Source: Cheiracanthium punctorium
Lineage: Eukaryota; Arthropoda; Arachnida; Araneae; Cheiracanthiidae
Length of the DNA stretch: 64,000 nucleotides
Assembly: GCA_038373885.1 (NCBI GenBank)
Contig: JAWZYV010016945.1
Coordinates: 701,001 to 765,000, forward strand
Reading direction: 5' to 3'
Below, piece after piece: positions 1 through 13,086 of the stretch. The notes under the pieces were generated by a model. The model ran no database searches. It was not told the DNA's origin and saw only the letters and a list, made by a program, of their open reading frames with translations. Numbering within the stretch: the first letter of the stretch is position 1; each line of letters starts with the position of its first letter. The position numbers were made by a program, and so were the translations under genes.

Positions 1-500
1 AAGATCATTATTAAAAATAACTTATTATATTGTTGCCTATCATACATACAATGTAAAAACGTGTTTATTATTTCTGTAAACTGAATACGTTTCATCGCAC
101 ATTAAAAATTATTAATTTGTGACCTATAGCATAACTAAAATATAAAAGAATCCAAATACAACTACTTACCAGGAAAAGTGATATTGTTATTCAAACATCA
201 AAATTAAGGTTCCGTGAGAAAACAGCTATGTCAATAGTAGATCCCTACAAAATAAAAATTGTATTATTACAGTGTAAAACTAGCATATAACTTTCTTCAG
301 AACCGACGTAAATTTGACATATAAAACCTCATCAATTTTTAAAAGTACAATACTTTTATAATCGATAAGAATACTATGAATATTCAAATATTTTTTATGA
401 AAATTGTAATGTTAAACATGACACATTTCCTATGCCAGTTTAACTAGTGCGATCTACAAACGGAGTTCATCAAGAAACTTTTAAAGTTAAATGATACTCC
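1..500. other. Gene-free AT-rich DNA
   Basis: No reading frame, RNA gene or repeat that I can support. The composition is ordinary A+T-rich background. Confidence 0.5.
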
Positions 501-689
501 ACACTGTTAATAGAAGTGGTTCAACCTTTCAACATAAAATGGTGTGAAATTAGCTGAAAGCTTTCTATGGAGATATTTTGCACCATAAATTGGTGCCTAA
601 ATTGATCAATGAATCCAAACCATAGTGAAATCTTTCTCCATAGAAATGTTGCAGCTAATTAATCGTTGAACAACTTCTATTAACAGTGT
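501..689. mobile_element. Short inverted-repeat element (MITE-like)
   Basis: The left edge begins ACACTGTTAATAGAAG and the right edge is its reverse complement, CTTCTATTAACAGTGT. The match continues inward (GTTCAAC, then a shared AATTAGCTG and TTTCTATGGAGA on opposite strands), so the arms pair imperfectly over roughly 60-70 bases around a short centre. There is no coding capacity. This is the layout of a non-autonomous DNA transposon; the target-site duplication is not clear, so the superfamily is not assigned. Confidence 0.65.
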
Positions 690-2360
690 ACAAATTCTTT
701 TCATTCACTTGAATTTTGAAAAAAAAAAAAAAACTCCTTCACAAATTCAACGTAGGAAATCCATCTTATATTCGAGTATTCTGTAAACAAAAATAAAAGG
801 TAGACTTGGGGAGGGCAATGTTAATTCTCCTAACTGTCACTGAAATCATTTGTGCAGAGTTATCACTGTCTAAATTAAGTAACGTATTTTCTAAATTAAG
901 TAACGAAAAACATTTTTCAAACATCTTGTAATAATTTAATGTAGTTTTTTCATGTTACAAATAATATATTCTCTATTGTGTTTAATACTTATTCGAACGA
1001 CAGCGAATTGTGCTAATATTTTTAATAAAAAAATGCGAAATCTGCTGATCTTTCTTTTCCATCTTTCGGGCTATACCAGCCATGCTCTTGAAATACGCCT
1101 TTCTCGTCTGGAGAGATTAGGTATATGCCAATATATGGATAGATTTTTATGAATTTCTTTGAGAAGTCATGAATACGTATAATTTCTTGAATTACTTTTT
1201 ATAAATCTGCAGTTTAGTATAGCCAAAATGGAGTATCAAAATACATTTAACAAATATATTTAAATAAAATTCCCAAAATAAATGTGTTTAAAACTCCTTT
1301 TTCGTACATAATTAAAATGTATACCATTTTAAGATTATTTAATACCTCAAAAATATCCGTAGACTTGCGAGTATCCTTCATTTAAGCATGGATTTCATAA
1401 ATCTAAATAAATATTTTTCAAAAACCTTGCTAACTTTTTTATGTAATTTGATATAACTCCAATAACACATAAATAAAACTTTTCAAATTAATATAGTATA
1501 TTATTTTATAAAAAAAAAATACCTAGAATTCACTTACTAACGATCTGTGGCAATCAGTTCTTTTACTTATTTTTTCTTTTAATTAAAAGAGATAAAAACC
1601 ACTCACGCTCATTTCATCTGAAATTCGATACATCATCTTGTTGAACGCGTTACTGAATTTAGCATGCATTGATCACGTGTAAGATACCCACGTTTTAATC
1701 ACGTGCTTGACAAAATATTCTATGAATTTTCTTCTGATAAACCAATGTCCTATTCATTAAAATATGTTTTAGGATAAAACGTGTTGTGAAATATAAAAGG
1801 TGGTTTAAATTTAACAACTTCCTTATGAAATCTGTCTACTAAAAGAAGGTTTCGTAATGAGATTATTTTTATTACAGAAATGAATTAACGTCTCATTAAT
1901 TTAATGGAATTTTGAAAAGAGGATCACATAATTTTTATGCACATTAATGATTTATTAATTTAATTGGCTGTGAACTAAAATGATATTTTGACATTAAATT
2001 AGGATAAGTGAATAAATTTTCTGAATATGCTCATTCAAACTATATTATTTGTGGAACAATTTTATTTAACAAATGTTGAGTTAAATTTTAGATTCTACGT
2101 AAATGGTTTAATAAGGTGAGCGAAGAGGTCGAATATAATCGTTTTTCTTTTTTTCCAAAAATCAATCATTTGATGTTAGTCTTTAACGTGCCATAAAGTA
2201 TATATTTTTCAAATGTTTTCATATGCATTAAGATAATTTTTATTACTAGACGTGTCAGACACAAAATATATAAACAATAATTAAACAAAGAAAAAAAATT
2301 GGGAATCCGTCCCTTAAAATATTTTGACACAATAAAAAGCTTTTGATTATATATATGCAT
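690..2360. other. Gene-free AT-rich DNA
   Basis: A run of 14 A near 720 and scattered short frames only. The 66-codon frame at 952-1152 has no recognisable motif and I treat it as chance. Confidence 0.45.
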
Positions 2361-2361
2361 A

Positions 2362-2362
<1 letters not shown>

Positions 2363-2401
<39 letters not shown>
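2363..2401. repeat. (TA)n microsatellite
   Basis: About 19 uninterrupted TA dinucleotides. They produce a meaningless Ile/Tyr run in the minus-strand frame across it. Confidence 0.95.
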
Positions 2402-2405
<4 letters not shown>

Positions 2406-2639
2406 TAAGTTAATCTCTTGATTAACACCTTCAACGGCGTATATGCAGTTATGCAGTATTTCGTTAACTGACTGACTGTTTTCAGTGAAATGTCCCTTGT
2501 AAAACCGGATTATGCGCACATAACGTAAACTAATTTTCATCCTTATATGTATATAAAGCTTAAATTATTCTGAGTTCTATTCTTTTACTATTATTTAATA
2601 TTTTAAAATGTTTTGGTTTTGACATTGCTATAACTGTCT

Positions 2640-3200
2640 AAGCTCATTGGCACAGTCGGAAGTTTTGAATGTACAAGGTGAAAAATGCGTCATTGTTCCT
2701 GTCCGTGCACAGATGCACAGATGCAAAACTTCTTTTCGCCGTTTTCCCCCACGCATTACTATTTTAATTCTCTTCTGGGCAGAGATGATCAAGATCTGGT
2801 GCTACGTCTGTGAAAAAATAGGGGCAAGATATGATGTATGTTCAAACAAACAGCCACCCACCACCCCATTATGGATAGTTTGTGACAGCTCAATTCCCAT
2901 TAGAACAGCGAGCGTGAAGCAGCACTGGGTTTATTCAGCATTTTGGAGGGTAACAACCCTTCAGTACTGCACTGGCCCAGAACCGTGTACGCTAAAACGA
3001 GGTCATATGCGTAAAATCTCTCTGTGGCTCCAAAGTCCCGATTGGTGGTGCTACTGCAGCGACAGGTCTCTCATCTGGAATTCGTTCAAATTAAAAAACT
3101 CCGTCCCACAGGAGGGTACGTAGCTGTAAACCTTGAGGCTCGGTTTCCTCTTGTGAGCAGCAGCAACAACAATCACCTTCTTACCCTCCTCTCGTGCATA
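2640..3200. other. Block of higher G+C content, unidentified
   Basis: The base composition is clearly richer in G+C than the flanks and the block carries a 158-codon plus-strand frame (2647-3123) opening with TTG rather than ATG. The translation has many Cys, Trp and Arg residues but no domain I recognise. The abrupt composition change suggests an inserted repeat or a decayed exon rather than background. I cannot assign a function or the coding strand. Confidence 0.3.
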
Positions 3201-3314
3201 TTTCACTGCCTAAACGACTCATTTTCAAGTCGAAAATACATTACATTTTCGTCATTTTCAAGATGGCTAGAAATTTTAACCGAATAAAAAGACTTTTTTA
3301 CCTTAATCAAAGTG

Positions 3315-3560
3315 CGGCCGACCAATAGCCGAGCGGATGAGACATTGAACATTGGGAGATGTCTGAAATGTGCAGGTTCAAGGTTCTGACCTCCCACTCA
3401 GCTGTCGATATAACGGTCTGGAATTCTGGGCGGTATTCTACAGATGTAACATGAATACGCAAGAAAATCCCTTTAAAAAGTCCTTCAGGCAAGGCATCAC
3501 CAATTAGACAAATAACCCTCGTGTAACTTTGCTTAACTAAAAACCTTAAACCAATGAAGT
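3315..3560 (+). repeat. tRNA-derived SINE, class II (Ser/Leu-like) head
   Basis: A pol III A box, TAGCCGAGCGG, lies at 3326-3336 and a B-box-like GGTTCAAGGTT at 3375. TAGCCGAGCGG is the form typical of tRNA-Ser/Leu, and the wide A-to-B spacing fits a class II tRNA with a long variable arm. The flanks do not fold into an acceptor stem, so this is a SINE head and not a tRNA gene. The stretch after it, to about 3560, is taken as the SINE body; its 3' limit is uncertain. A diverged relative lies on the minus strand at 37330-37440. Confidence 0.6.
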
Positions 3561-4548
3561 TGCATTTTATAGTAGAGAACTAAGACTACCACTAGGATAT
3601 GAATCCCTTTACGACAGGTCTTACTATAATTATCTCATTTAAAGTCGTTTTGAAAGAAAATATTAAAATAATAACACTTCATTTTATTTCTTTGTTCATT
3701 TCGTTTATTTTCCGTGTAAAACCGTGTCGTTTTGAGGATGTGAGACATAAATCAACAGAAATTGTTTCAAAAGTGCATTTTACTCGGGTAAGCAAAATAA
3801 TCAAGTGATATTATGGTACATGAATATCAATTTGTAAAGTATGCTAAGTTTCTTCGTGTAAAAGATAATAAATAAGATAATAAAATGATCTAAAGAGAAT
3901 AAATGGTTTATTTAAACAATAAATATTTTTATTTAAAGCGCACATTAAAAGTTGTTTAAATTACTCTAATTTTGTATGTGGTGGTTTGATTAATAACTCT
4001 TTGGCGGAAATAAGACAATTACATCGATCAAAACGGGCTTGAATTTTTTTAAATGTTATTTTACTTTTATACATATTGTTATTGTAAGTTAAAGCATAGT
4101 ATTAAGCGTTCTAAAATTAGTCCATTAAAGAATTGTACAGTAGATTCACGTGAGTATGGTTTATATAAGACTACAAACACCCGTTTAATTTATGCCCACA
4201 ATGAGCTAATGTAGAAATAATTACAAAAACGTTATAATAACGTTCATGGAATAAATTTATGTTCACAAATGGTTATAAAAATATTTATATGTATGTTTAA
4301 AATAATAAATCACGTTACAACTATTCCCACTATGTGATTTATTCTTTTAAATCCTAAAGTTATGCTCATATTCTAAATAAATCTTTCAAAATAGATTTCG
4401 AGATATGAATTTATGTAGATACACTATCATTTTGAAAATAATTTTTGTTAGTGAATTTCCTCATATGCAATATTACAAATCATATTCGATAAGAATTTAA
4501 ATCTGTTCAAATTTTGACATTCGAACTAGGAATAACGTTTTTATGGTT
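3561..4548. other. Gene-free AT-rich DNA
   Basis: Nothing I can support beyond a short chance frame at 3599-3808. Confidence 0.45.
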
Positions 4549-4615
4549 ACTAAAGTAAATTTTCTACTAAAGTACATTTTCTACTAAAGTACATTTTCTA
4601 CTAAAGTACATTTTA
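4549..4615. repeat. 17-bp minisatellite
   Basis: The unit ACTAAAGTACATTTTCT is repeated about 3.5 times head to tail; the first copy differs by one base. Confidence 0.9.
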
Positions 4616-4646
4616 GAATTCAATAACACCGTTACCATGGAAATTC

Positions 4647-4881
4647 CGTTTGCTCTTTGTTTGTTCGCGGGATTACGGCCTATTAGCTACGCGAGGGCTC
4701 TAGGCCAAAGGGTAGGGCGCCCTCCGTGGGGGTCTTTCAAAGGGGTCCTAACCCGTATTTACGCTAAGTTTCGGAGAAAACCACAGAAAACTCCGAACGG
4801 TTAGGCCGACGGACGCGCGAGGGGACACGAACCCGGGACCTTCACACTTCGCCCGTCCACCATTTCCAGTGATATAAATGG
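4647..4881 (-). repeat. SINE family A, copy 1, with 13-bp target duplication
   Basis: The insertion is flanked by exact direct repeats ACCATGGAAATTC at 4634-4646 and 4882-4894, which is strong evidence for a retroposed element. On the minus strand the 5' head has an A box, TGGTGGACGGG, and about 30 bases on a B box, GGTTCGTGTCC, so it is derived from a tRNA. The body (the CCTCCGTGGGG region, then the GGGGTCCTAACCCGTATTT region) is shared with the copy at 12290. G+C content is far above the surroundings. The 82-codon minus-strand frame across it is incidental. Confidence 0.85.
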
Positions 4882-4894
4882 ACCATGGAAATTC

Positions 4895-7800
4895 AGATCC
4901 TTGCTTTATAATAAAGGGCAGAACATTCTGCCCTTTATTATCAAGCTTGAATTGTTTCTTATTTTTTAAAACTTTGTGAACTAAAAAAATGCCCAAAAAA
5001 TGGAAGAAATTTTTTAAACTTAAAGGCCACTTACTGGTTTATTTAATACTTTGGACATCATAAGAAAATAATTTAAAAGAAGAATATCGTTAATATAATT
5101 TTTAAAGCATGTTTAGAATATAAGTTTTAAGTAAAACATAACTGAAAAAATTAAAAATATCTCTATTAAATTAAAAATATTAAATTAAAAATATAGACTA
5201 TTTAAATGAAATTTAATGTGTAATATAATTTAATAATAAATATTTCAACTCGCTTAATTTTCGTTGTCTTTCTGAAAAGAACCAAATCTCCAGTTAGTCA
5301 GTTATAATGCAGTTCTCACCACTAATGGCTACGATGGTCCAAATGTAAAATACGGAATTAGTGTTAGCTGGAATCTATAACATTTAATACTTTCGGGGAT
5401 AATCTAGAAGGAATGACGCGTTAATAAAACTTTTTAAACTGTGTGTTTCTTTTTTTTTCTTTTTTTTGGGGGGGTGGGGGTGGGGGTGGATATGCAACCT
5501 ACATTTCTGTCATTCTTTTCTTTTAAGGTGAGTAAGCTCACTCAGAACTAATCTGAATTTTAATAAATTCAGAAAATTATCGACGAAATGTAAGTAGAAG
5601 GCTAAAAAAATTCGTTTAAATATAATAGGTAATCGTATTCAAGAAAATATTTCGCAAGTGGAAGATGAAATTAGACGTGAATCAGAAACTGAATTTCTAC
5701 ACCACATAAAGCTTATGTTAATTTATACGAAAATTTCAAAGGAGGTAGTTATATCCCAGTATCTTCCCTTAGCTACACCCCTTGAAAAGTTTTGATAGTG
5801 TTCTCAACGAAATAGGAATTTATTTTTTTTTTCCTCGTCTTAAAAAGAATTTTTAACCTCGAGAAGGGGAGGGGAGGACTCAAATGTTTTGCAAGTCAAC
5901 ATTTTGATTAGAAAAAATAATCCCCCCCCAAAAAAAAAACAAGGAATGGATTCGATTCGTACCCACAGATATCACAATCAGATACAAAACATTTTATTTT
6001 ACACTGCGTCGTCAATACGTTATGAAAAAGTGGAATAAGATCTTTCTTAAATCTATACCATGCGTTCTGTTTAACAGCAGATAGATCAGAAGCTATGATA
6101 CTTTACAATAAAGGGCAGAATAAGTTCTCATCACTTGTAAACTCTATTATTCACCGGATTGTAAAAAAAGGCAGAATCAAGTTTAGTTGAGTTGTACCAA
6201 TTCGTACAACTCAAGTAAACGATGGTATTTCAGCATTGTTCACGAAGTTTTATAAAATTTTTAAATAAAAATTAAAATAAACTCATTTACAGGAATTTCA
6301 TTACCTGTAATTTTTCGAGGAATTCAATTATTTTAGAAAAATGTTTCTCATTTCAAATCTTTAAACTACTGTAATAACAGAACAAATTTCAACTAGTTAA
6401 AAAATTCAAATCAGCTGGAATTTTTTTTTCAGCAGTTCTGTTTCAAATGCATGTATGCAGTGAAGAGCTTCTATGGTCAATATTCTTTCTGTGTATTGAA
6501 TCCATATATTAGATTGCCACAGCGGAAATTATCCTAAATCAAGAAAGATGGTCAAATATTGTTAGTTATTTTTGAAATTCCATGATCTTACAGATTATCT
6601 GCCACAATTAACACTAAACAAGTAAATTCGCAAAAACATCTTATTTTTAGTTTCATTTTGAAGAGTGAATTTTGTTTTAGGGTCGAGTTTCAAGTAAAAT
6701 CTGTCAAAAAATACGCAAATGTTAATCTTGTCGTTCAACAAGTAAATAAATAAATTATTATACGGTGAAAATATGTGAATAGTCTTTACACGATAAAAAT
6801 TAAATACTATTTGGAGTCTGACAAAAAATTTAAATACATAAGTTAAACTTACTGTAAAATATAAGCTTTGAAAACGGTGAGACTGTCATTTATGGCTTAA
6901 GAATGTAAACACCACTTTAAGAAAGTAAATGAATTTCTCGATGAGTTTCATAGCAATAAAAAACATTGCAAACACTACTTTGAAAGTTTTTGTTGGAAAT
7001 TTTAAACACAACCTAACATATTAGCATTGTTTTCGCCAAAATAACATTTATAAATATGTAAGCATTATATTTCTGAGACGAAAAATTAATCATATGCATT
7101 CTTAACTATTCATATAAATTGCAAGCAATTATTGTAAGGCTACTTTCCCTAGACACATGTAACAACAGATGATATAGTTTTATGGAAAACTCCATATATA
7201 TATCAATCAAACTTCCAGAAAATTCTTTCAAATAAATAAAGTTGCGCTTAGAGATTTCAAGAAGGATTGTTCTTGTCACATGAAAATCCGAAAATAACTT
7301 TTCATACATTGATTGTTTCATGGGACATTCTATCCCTTAAGGGCCCTATCAGAAGACCAGCTCAGAACACAAAGGTCCGACGATGGCAACAATTAATTTC
7401 TAGCTTTTCTGAATTGCAACTTAAGTCATTTGTTTTGAAAAATATGTCGATTTAGAGAAATACATATGCTTATTTTTATTGGTTTATAGATATGCGTGTA
7501 AATTTGAAGACTGTCCATTATCAATTTTCAAATTATAATCATGTATTGACTGTTTACATCCTTCAATGTAATTACAATTTGTAAAATTTAATATTACTGT
7601 ACACATACAGGAGTCTAAAAAGTTAGGTTACAGAACCTGCTGTCTTCAGCTACACAGAACATCTGTCGTTAATAGACAAAATGTGGTATAAAAATTTATA
7701 ATCAAAATAATGATTGCAACATAAGTTTCTAAATAGTAGTGGGTCCGTTTCAAACAGTTAAAAGATATTCTTACGAGGGCTTCCCCGAATTGCGTAAATC

Positions 7801-8196
7801 CCGAAGTGGGGGGGAGGGATTTAACCAAAGTGACAGTTTGTGACAGGATGTAGGGAGGGATCAGCAACGCTATTATGTCACACTGGTAATAACAGATTTA
7901 TACACAAAGTACCACAAAGGACGTAAATTCAACAATCCAGAATAATTTCGGCCTGCACGTCAAAGCAAATCAACAAAGGCACAACGATAACTGCTGTTGA
8001 TGTTCTACAGCACTTCTAAAGCTACAGTGTTGGACTTTGCACAGTGATTTCATGTAGTGAGACTTCCATAATAAATACATTTTATGAGTTAAAATTTAGT
8101 AAGGCTTTCACAAAATTGATAGTTAAATTTGCTACGTTACGTAGGTAAGAGAGGAAGAGTATCATGTCTCGAGACAAAAAGTGGCATAGAGAGAAC
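4895..8196. other. Gene-free AT-rich DNA with homopolymer tracts
   Basis: It contains a pyrimidine/poly-G tract at 5447-5490 and a C-run/A-run junction at 5921-5940. Frames at 7106-7321, 7267-7455 and 7646-7867 are short and show no known motif. Confidence 0.45.
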
Positions 8197-8258
8197 GAGG
8201 GGATATACTTTTACAAATAACGTAGAAAATGGTCACGTTATTTATAAAAGTCCCCTTC
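8197..8258. repeat. Imperfect palindrome
   Basis: The left arm GAGGGGATATACTTTTACAA continues to ATAACGT; its counterpart starts at 8235 (ACGTTATTTATAAAAG) and ends CCCCTTC. The arms pair with a few bulges around an 11-base loop. Probably a decayed foldback element. Confidence 0.55.
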
Positions 8259-9634
8259 TTTCTAAATTTTATCTGCTTAAGGTTGTTTCACTCTTAAGAG
8301 TTTAGAAGAATAACCTTCTTGTTACTCTTCTAAAACAAGAAGAGTAAGAAGATTGACGAATACAAAAAAAAAAATATATCGATACCATTTATATGACGGA
8401 CTGAAATAGCGAATTCTCATATGCTAGAATTTGTCAATCATCATACGCACTTATCATGATGTGTAGGAGCGTCTTAAGTGGGTGTCTCCAGGTTCTGTAA
8501 TCAATTCAGAAGTACCTGACATTCTGTAGGCCCAGCCAAAGTCATCGAAAAGTTTAACATCTGCACTCGATCAGTATCAGACATTTAATGTTCGAAAGTA
8601 ATAAAGATAAAGTTCATTGAAAAGCCTCGGATATGATGCTGTTTCTGCAACAGCATTTTTAGTCAAACAGCAAAGATTCCTTCTGAAAAAGGCGTATCAA
8701 AACTTTTCAAGTTATACATCCTACACAGTGCAATACTTCTAATAGAGAATAGAATATCATTTTTGAAAACAAGCTAAGGAGCCTTTCACGAGCACTCAGT
8801 ACACAGAGACATTATCGTTAAAATTTTATGCAGACTATGGCTGGTACACATAATGAAAACTTACCATTTGGTGGGAATAGGATCCTTATATGGGGATAGA
8901 ATTCGGTTTGATAAATGTACATCTTTGCCTGTATTTTATTCAGGGTGTATCATTACACAATTATACAGATTTGAGATATTTGAGGATGTTTTAGCAGAGC
9001 TGAGGTTAGAATGAGATACTACTTACAATACTAACACACGTACTACGGAGTCTACTTGCATCAACATTTTCAGACCATGACCGTTATTTCATATATAAAC
9101 TTGAGCAAGGCTTGTGATCCTAAACTTGAATAGTTTCAAGACGTGATATTCATGTTTGAAAAGTATCTGTAAGTTTAAATAAAATTCTGTCCAGTTACGT
9201 TACAGTTCAGTGACTCATTCAGACACGAGAGAAATTAGGAATATATTAGTCAGGTCTCTGACATTTTACATGTGAAATTCAAAAGATTTTATTACGCACA
9301 TACAGAGTAGAAAATGCACTAAAGGAAATTAACTTAGCGTAAAAAAATACACGTCGCTGTTGAGATTAATTTACAAAGCAATTAAACAAATTCTTAAGCA
9401 TCTATATCCGGTGCACGGATATGCATTATTATTTCACAAACTGATTAAATTTGTATGATCCCCTCCCATTACTTCATATGATCCGTATACGCTGCCTGTC
9501 TTTAATATCTGTAAGAGAAAGTAAAAACGTTGAAGTAGTCTCTTCTATTGAAACTACCACGGGATATATAACCGTAGAATTACTTATCGCTTACTTAGTT
9601 ATCGCTCGTTGAAAAATGATGACCTATAAGAAAC
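8259..9634. other. Gene-free DNA, possible very old transposase relic
   Basis: No intact frame. Around 8875-9015 one plus-strand frame reads weakly like the middle of a Tc1/mariner transposase (a GGI/LYG-like turn, then a QLYRFEIFEDVL-like stretch), but there are no catalytic motifs to anchor it. I leave it unassigned. Confidence 0.25.
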
Positions 9635-10010
9635 ACTTATAATTTCGTGAAATATTTACTAACACGGTACATTGTGCTTAATCCATATTATCGTAACAAA
9701 TACTCTAATAAACCGTTTCTATTTTTGAACTCCATAATCTAATTTTTCCATTACATAACTCAAAAATTAACCTAACGAAATTTGAAATAATCAATTTAAA
9801 TATTTAAATACTCTAGGCTTCAGCAGTAAAAAAATATATTTATTTATTTGAATCTCGTGTAAATGGTCAAGCTGTGTCACCTAGAGGAGCTATTCAAGAA
9901 TTGCACAATTTGCGAAATTTACTTAGCTTAAATGCTATCGCAAAGTTTATCGATCTATATAAATTTTTAATTTATGGCGTCGCACTTTGGATTACCTTAT
10001 AAAAATCCAA
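9635..10010. repeat. Old dispersed repeat, copy 1
   Basis: It shares blocks in the same order with 21795-22215: a GAAATATTTACTAACAC-like start, GTACATTG with GCTT, a TTCAGCAG motif, and a TTTTTAATTTATGG-like segment near the end. The match is patchy, so this is an ancient interspersed repeat or segmental copy of unknown class. Confidence 0.4.
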
Positions 10011-11084
10011 GTCAGTTCACTTTTGTATTTACGGTCACTTAATGAAGTTAGAGTCACATTTATAATGGAATAATGATATAACTTGCAGCGACGTTGGAAA
10101 GTTTTTTATTTTCTTTACATAGGACCATTAAGAAAACATATAACCTTACATGAAGCTATAGTGGCCAAACTCCGTAAGAAATTTATAAACAGTGTGTTTA
10201 ACTCGTACCTCTGTAATATTCGGATACCGAACAAATGGGAAATAGTATTGATTGCTTCAAACGTTTAATTCGAAATTCTTCATTTTTTCTTACCGAAAAT
10301 TAAATAATCTAATAGATGTGTATTATTTATTTCTGCATTTTATTTAAATTCTGTAATAATTATTTCTTCAAATTTATGTAATCACAATAATTCTTTATGT
10401 TTGAACATCAGAGATTTCATCGCATAGTGCAGCAGTAAAGAAATTGGTGCTGCATAAGAAAAGCTATCTTGATACATGTTTGTTTTCCGTGAGAAATATC
10501 CTAATCAATTTCGCAATGTACTTCTTCACTTACAGTTCAGATGTCGTATCCGGAAAACAACGTTTCGAAACTGTCTGTGTTTAAGAGCTCCTTTTACCAC
10601 AGAATAATTTTCGTGGGTGAAGGAATAGTGCGGGTGTCATTTTTTTCCACTTCTGTATTTTCTCCTTCATCGGTGTTATGCTTCAACAGAAACAGCGAAG
10701 AAAAAAGAAAAAAAAATCTTCATTTTCGTCAACGGAAGAAAAAAATCAAACATCAAAATCAAACAAAAAAATCATGCAATAAATCATTACCTAAATGTGA
10801 TTTAATAAATGCTTTTTAAAAATATAAAATTCAGAATTTAACATTTGAAAAAGCCAAAATATAAAGCATATCGTCGATTTCAAGCCAATATCAGCTATAT
10901 ACAAAAACTTTATTTATTATTACCCGATAATATTTGACAATTTTCTGTCTGATGCATATAGCATATATTTTTAGCGACCATTGTGAAAGTTTAATGCTTA
11001 GAACCAAATTGCAGCCTTTTTATACGAAATTTTTTTTACTAAACTCGTCATGGGAGTTCAGCCCTTTCGACATAGGAGTTAATC
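10011..11084. other. Gene-free AT-rich DNA
   Basis: Frames at 10083-10268, 10541-10819 and 10934-11200 are low complexity (Lys-rich or Phe-rich) with no recognisable domain. Confidence 0.4.
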
Positions 11085-11144
11085 ATTTCGATATTTTGAC
11101 TCCTATGACTAATAAACTAGTCATAGGAGTCATAATGTCGAAAT
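11085..11144. repeat. Palindrome with GACTCCTATGAC core
   Basis: The left arm runs ATTTCGATATTTTGACTCCT to 11112 and the right arm is its near-exact reverse complement ending CGAAAT at 11144, with three internal mismatches and an 8-base centre. The words GACATAGGAGTTA (11070) and GTCATGGGAGTTCA (11048) are diverged extra copies of the core, so this is a small cluster of one palindromic word. Confidence 0.7.
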
Positions 11145-12055
11145 CTCTAAAAAGTGCACATAGCAAATATTGGTTTGACAACGACGATATTTTAAAGTAA
11201 TCACGGTATACATGTTCATTATGTCTCATTATCATTTTTTCATTAAAATCTAAACAAAGCGCGATGTTTCCTAAAATGCTTTTTTAGACACGCTTCAATG
11301 TGATAATTCACTGTCCGTTATTATTTAAAACTTTTGGTCCATTTATTTTAGAGATTTTATAATTGATTAAAAATACAAAGTGTTTGCAAATACACTGATT
11401 CAATCAAAAGACACTTAGTGGGTCACAGAATTTCAAACATTAAGCACTTTTCATATACATAGTCAGTATGTATAGTACTTCCACATAAGCACATATTTAA
11501 TACTCATACCCTCTTAAAATACTCATTCACTTTCTCTCATAGTACAAAAACTTTGTTCAATAAATAATGGCAATTAGCATAATTTAATTAGTTTTCTAAA
11601 TGTCGGTAAAAGTTTCTACCAATGCACCAGAAATTAAAAGCAAAAACATTTTCCTACCATAAAAAAAAAAAAAAAAAATACAAAAATTTTCAGTGAATGA
11701 ATGCTACTGAACTTACGAACCTTCATAGATCATGTAAATTTTCACGGAAGTCAGTAAAATAAATCAAGTACTCATACATATTTATATATCTTTGAAGAGT
11801 TATTCTTAACATTTCATGGTACGATTATGCCTGTGTTTAAATCAGCTGCATAATCCAAGTAAAGTCCTCTCCAATGGAAATATAAATCATCAGAGACATC
11901 ATTCTACACTCGGTAGAGTAGAACTGTCGGTCTAAATGAATAACGAATATTAGTGCCTAGCTTAATAAATGGCAATAAATAATAATAATGTATAATATAA
12001 TTAGAGGTCTGCGCCGCACGGAAATTCGCGGCAGCAGCGTAAGGATCTCAGAAAC
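11145..12055. other. Gene-free AT-rich DNA
   Basis: An 18-base A run near 11661. Nothing else recognised. Confidence 0.45.
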
Positions 12056-12086
12056 TCGGCGGCATCGGCGGCGGCGGCGGCGGCGT
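12056..12086. repeat. (CGG)n trinucleotide repeat in a small GC-rich island
   Basis: About nine CGG/GGC triplets, one interrupted by CAT, inside a roughly 100-bp GC-rich patch (12008-12090) in AT-rich DNA. The frames on both strands become poly-Arg here. A GC-rich patch of this kind could be a 5' untranslated exon, but I see no supporting splice or start signals. Confidence 0.75.
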
Positions 12087-12289
12087 GGGAAAATTTTTTG
12101 GTGGACGAAGATTAAATATATTGAGTGTAGCAGTATTTTCTTCAAATGTCTTTTCAAGCACCCGTTGTAATTGCCTCCACAACGGGCTTTGACTTTTAGT
12201 GTATATTTATATGCACATAAATTGATGTTCAACTGAGATTTTTTTAAGACTATGAAAACTTAATCTGGACTTTGATGTTGTTGCGTTGT

Positions 12290-12485
12290 GTTTTTGTGGG
12301 ATTACGGCCAATATCCTACACTTGGGCTCCAGACCGAAGGGTGGGGTACCCTCCGTGGGGCTCTTTCTAAGGGGTCCTAACCCGTATTTTCGCTAAGTTT
12401 CGGAGGAAACTGCGGAAAACGCCGGACGATTAGGTCAGCGAACGCACCTGGTTTTGAACCAGGCTCCTCCAGTCTCCCATTTCAG
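12290..12485 (-). repeat. SINE family A, copy 2
   Basis: It shares the body of the copy at 4647 (GGGATTACGGCC, CCTCCGTGGGG, GGGGTCCTAACCCGTATTT, CGCTAAGTTTCGGAG). The minus-strand B box is GGTTCAAAACC. More diverged than copy 1; I could not find its target duplication. Confidence 0.75.
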
Positions 12486-12499
12486 ATCGTTATATTCTC

Positions 12500-13086
12500 G
12501 GTCACTTGTGAAGCTCCTGAATATGAGCTTGCCGTTGTGGTTCACTTTAAAAATATTTCTACTGCAAAACTGAAACAATAGATTTTCACAAAATTGAATA
12601 GGTTTATGTTTTTATATGGCACATTCACGATACATTTAGTTATCAGTATACGATTGATACACACGTCGTGATAATACTTGCTTTTTAGCGTTTTTTTTCT
12701 TCTTTTTCCACAACCTTCTCAAGAACCATTCCAAACTTATTATGTTCTTTCAAGGAATAATGCAATGTTTAAGCAGTTTTTAAAGAAATCAAAGTACTCC
12801 ATTGACTTAAAAACATTTAAAATGTACCTTAACAAGTTACTAGCATTAACCTTTTACAGACCGAATTCAGATCCAGACATATTTTAAACTAATTTTTTGC
12901 ATATTTTGTTTCCTAATCCGTTAATTTAAGAGTATTACTCATTTAAAAGGGGGGGGGGGGTTACACAATATTCACTTTGTCTGCAATTGGAACATAGGTA
13001 TTTCTGACTAATGACCTCTGACAAACTTTTACTTTGGTTTCAAAAACAGAATATAGTGATGGGTAGTTTAAATGATAAGTTATATA
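12500..13086. other. Gene-free DNA left of the Tc1-like element
   Basis: A short frame at 12678-12887 without recognisable content and a G run at 12951-12960. The base pair TA at 13085-13086 is the left target-site copy of the next element. Confidence 0.45.

Noticed and set aside
2166..2540. 124-codon minus-strand frame
   Set aside because: Its middle is a run of Ile-Tyr from the (TA)n tract; no domain outside it.
8875..9015. Possible transposase remnant
   Set aside because: Only a vague resemblance in one frame without catalytic motifs or ends; noted as a weak possibility only.
10541..10819. 92-codon plus-strand frame
   Set aside because: Lys/Asn-rich end from A-rich DNA and no recognisable motif.
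11957..12232. Arg-rich frames on both strands
   Set aside because: Poly-Arg comes from the (CGG)n repeat.
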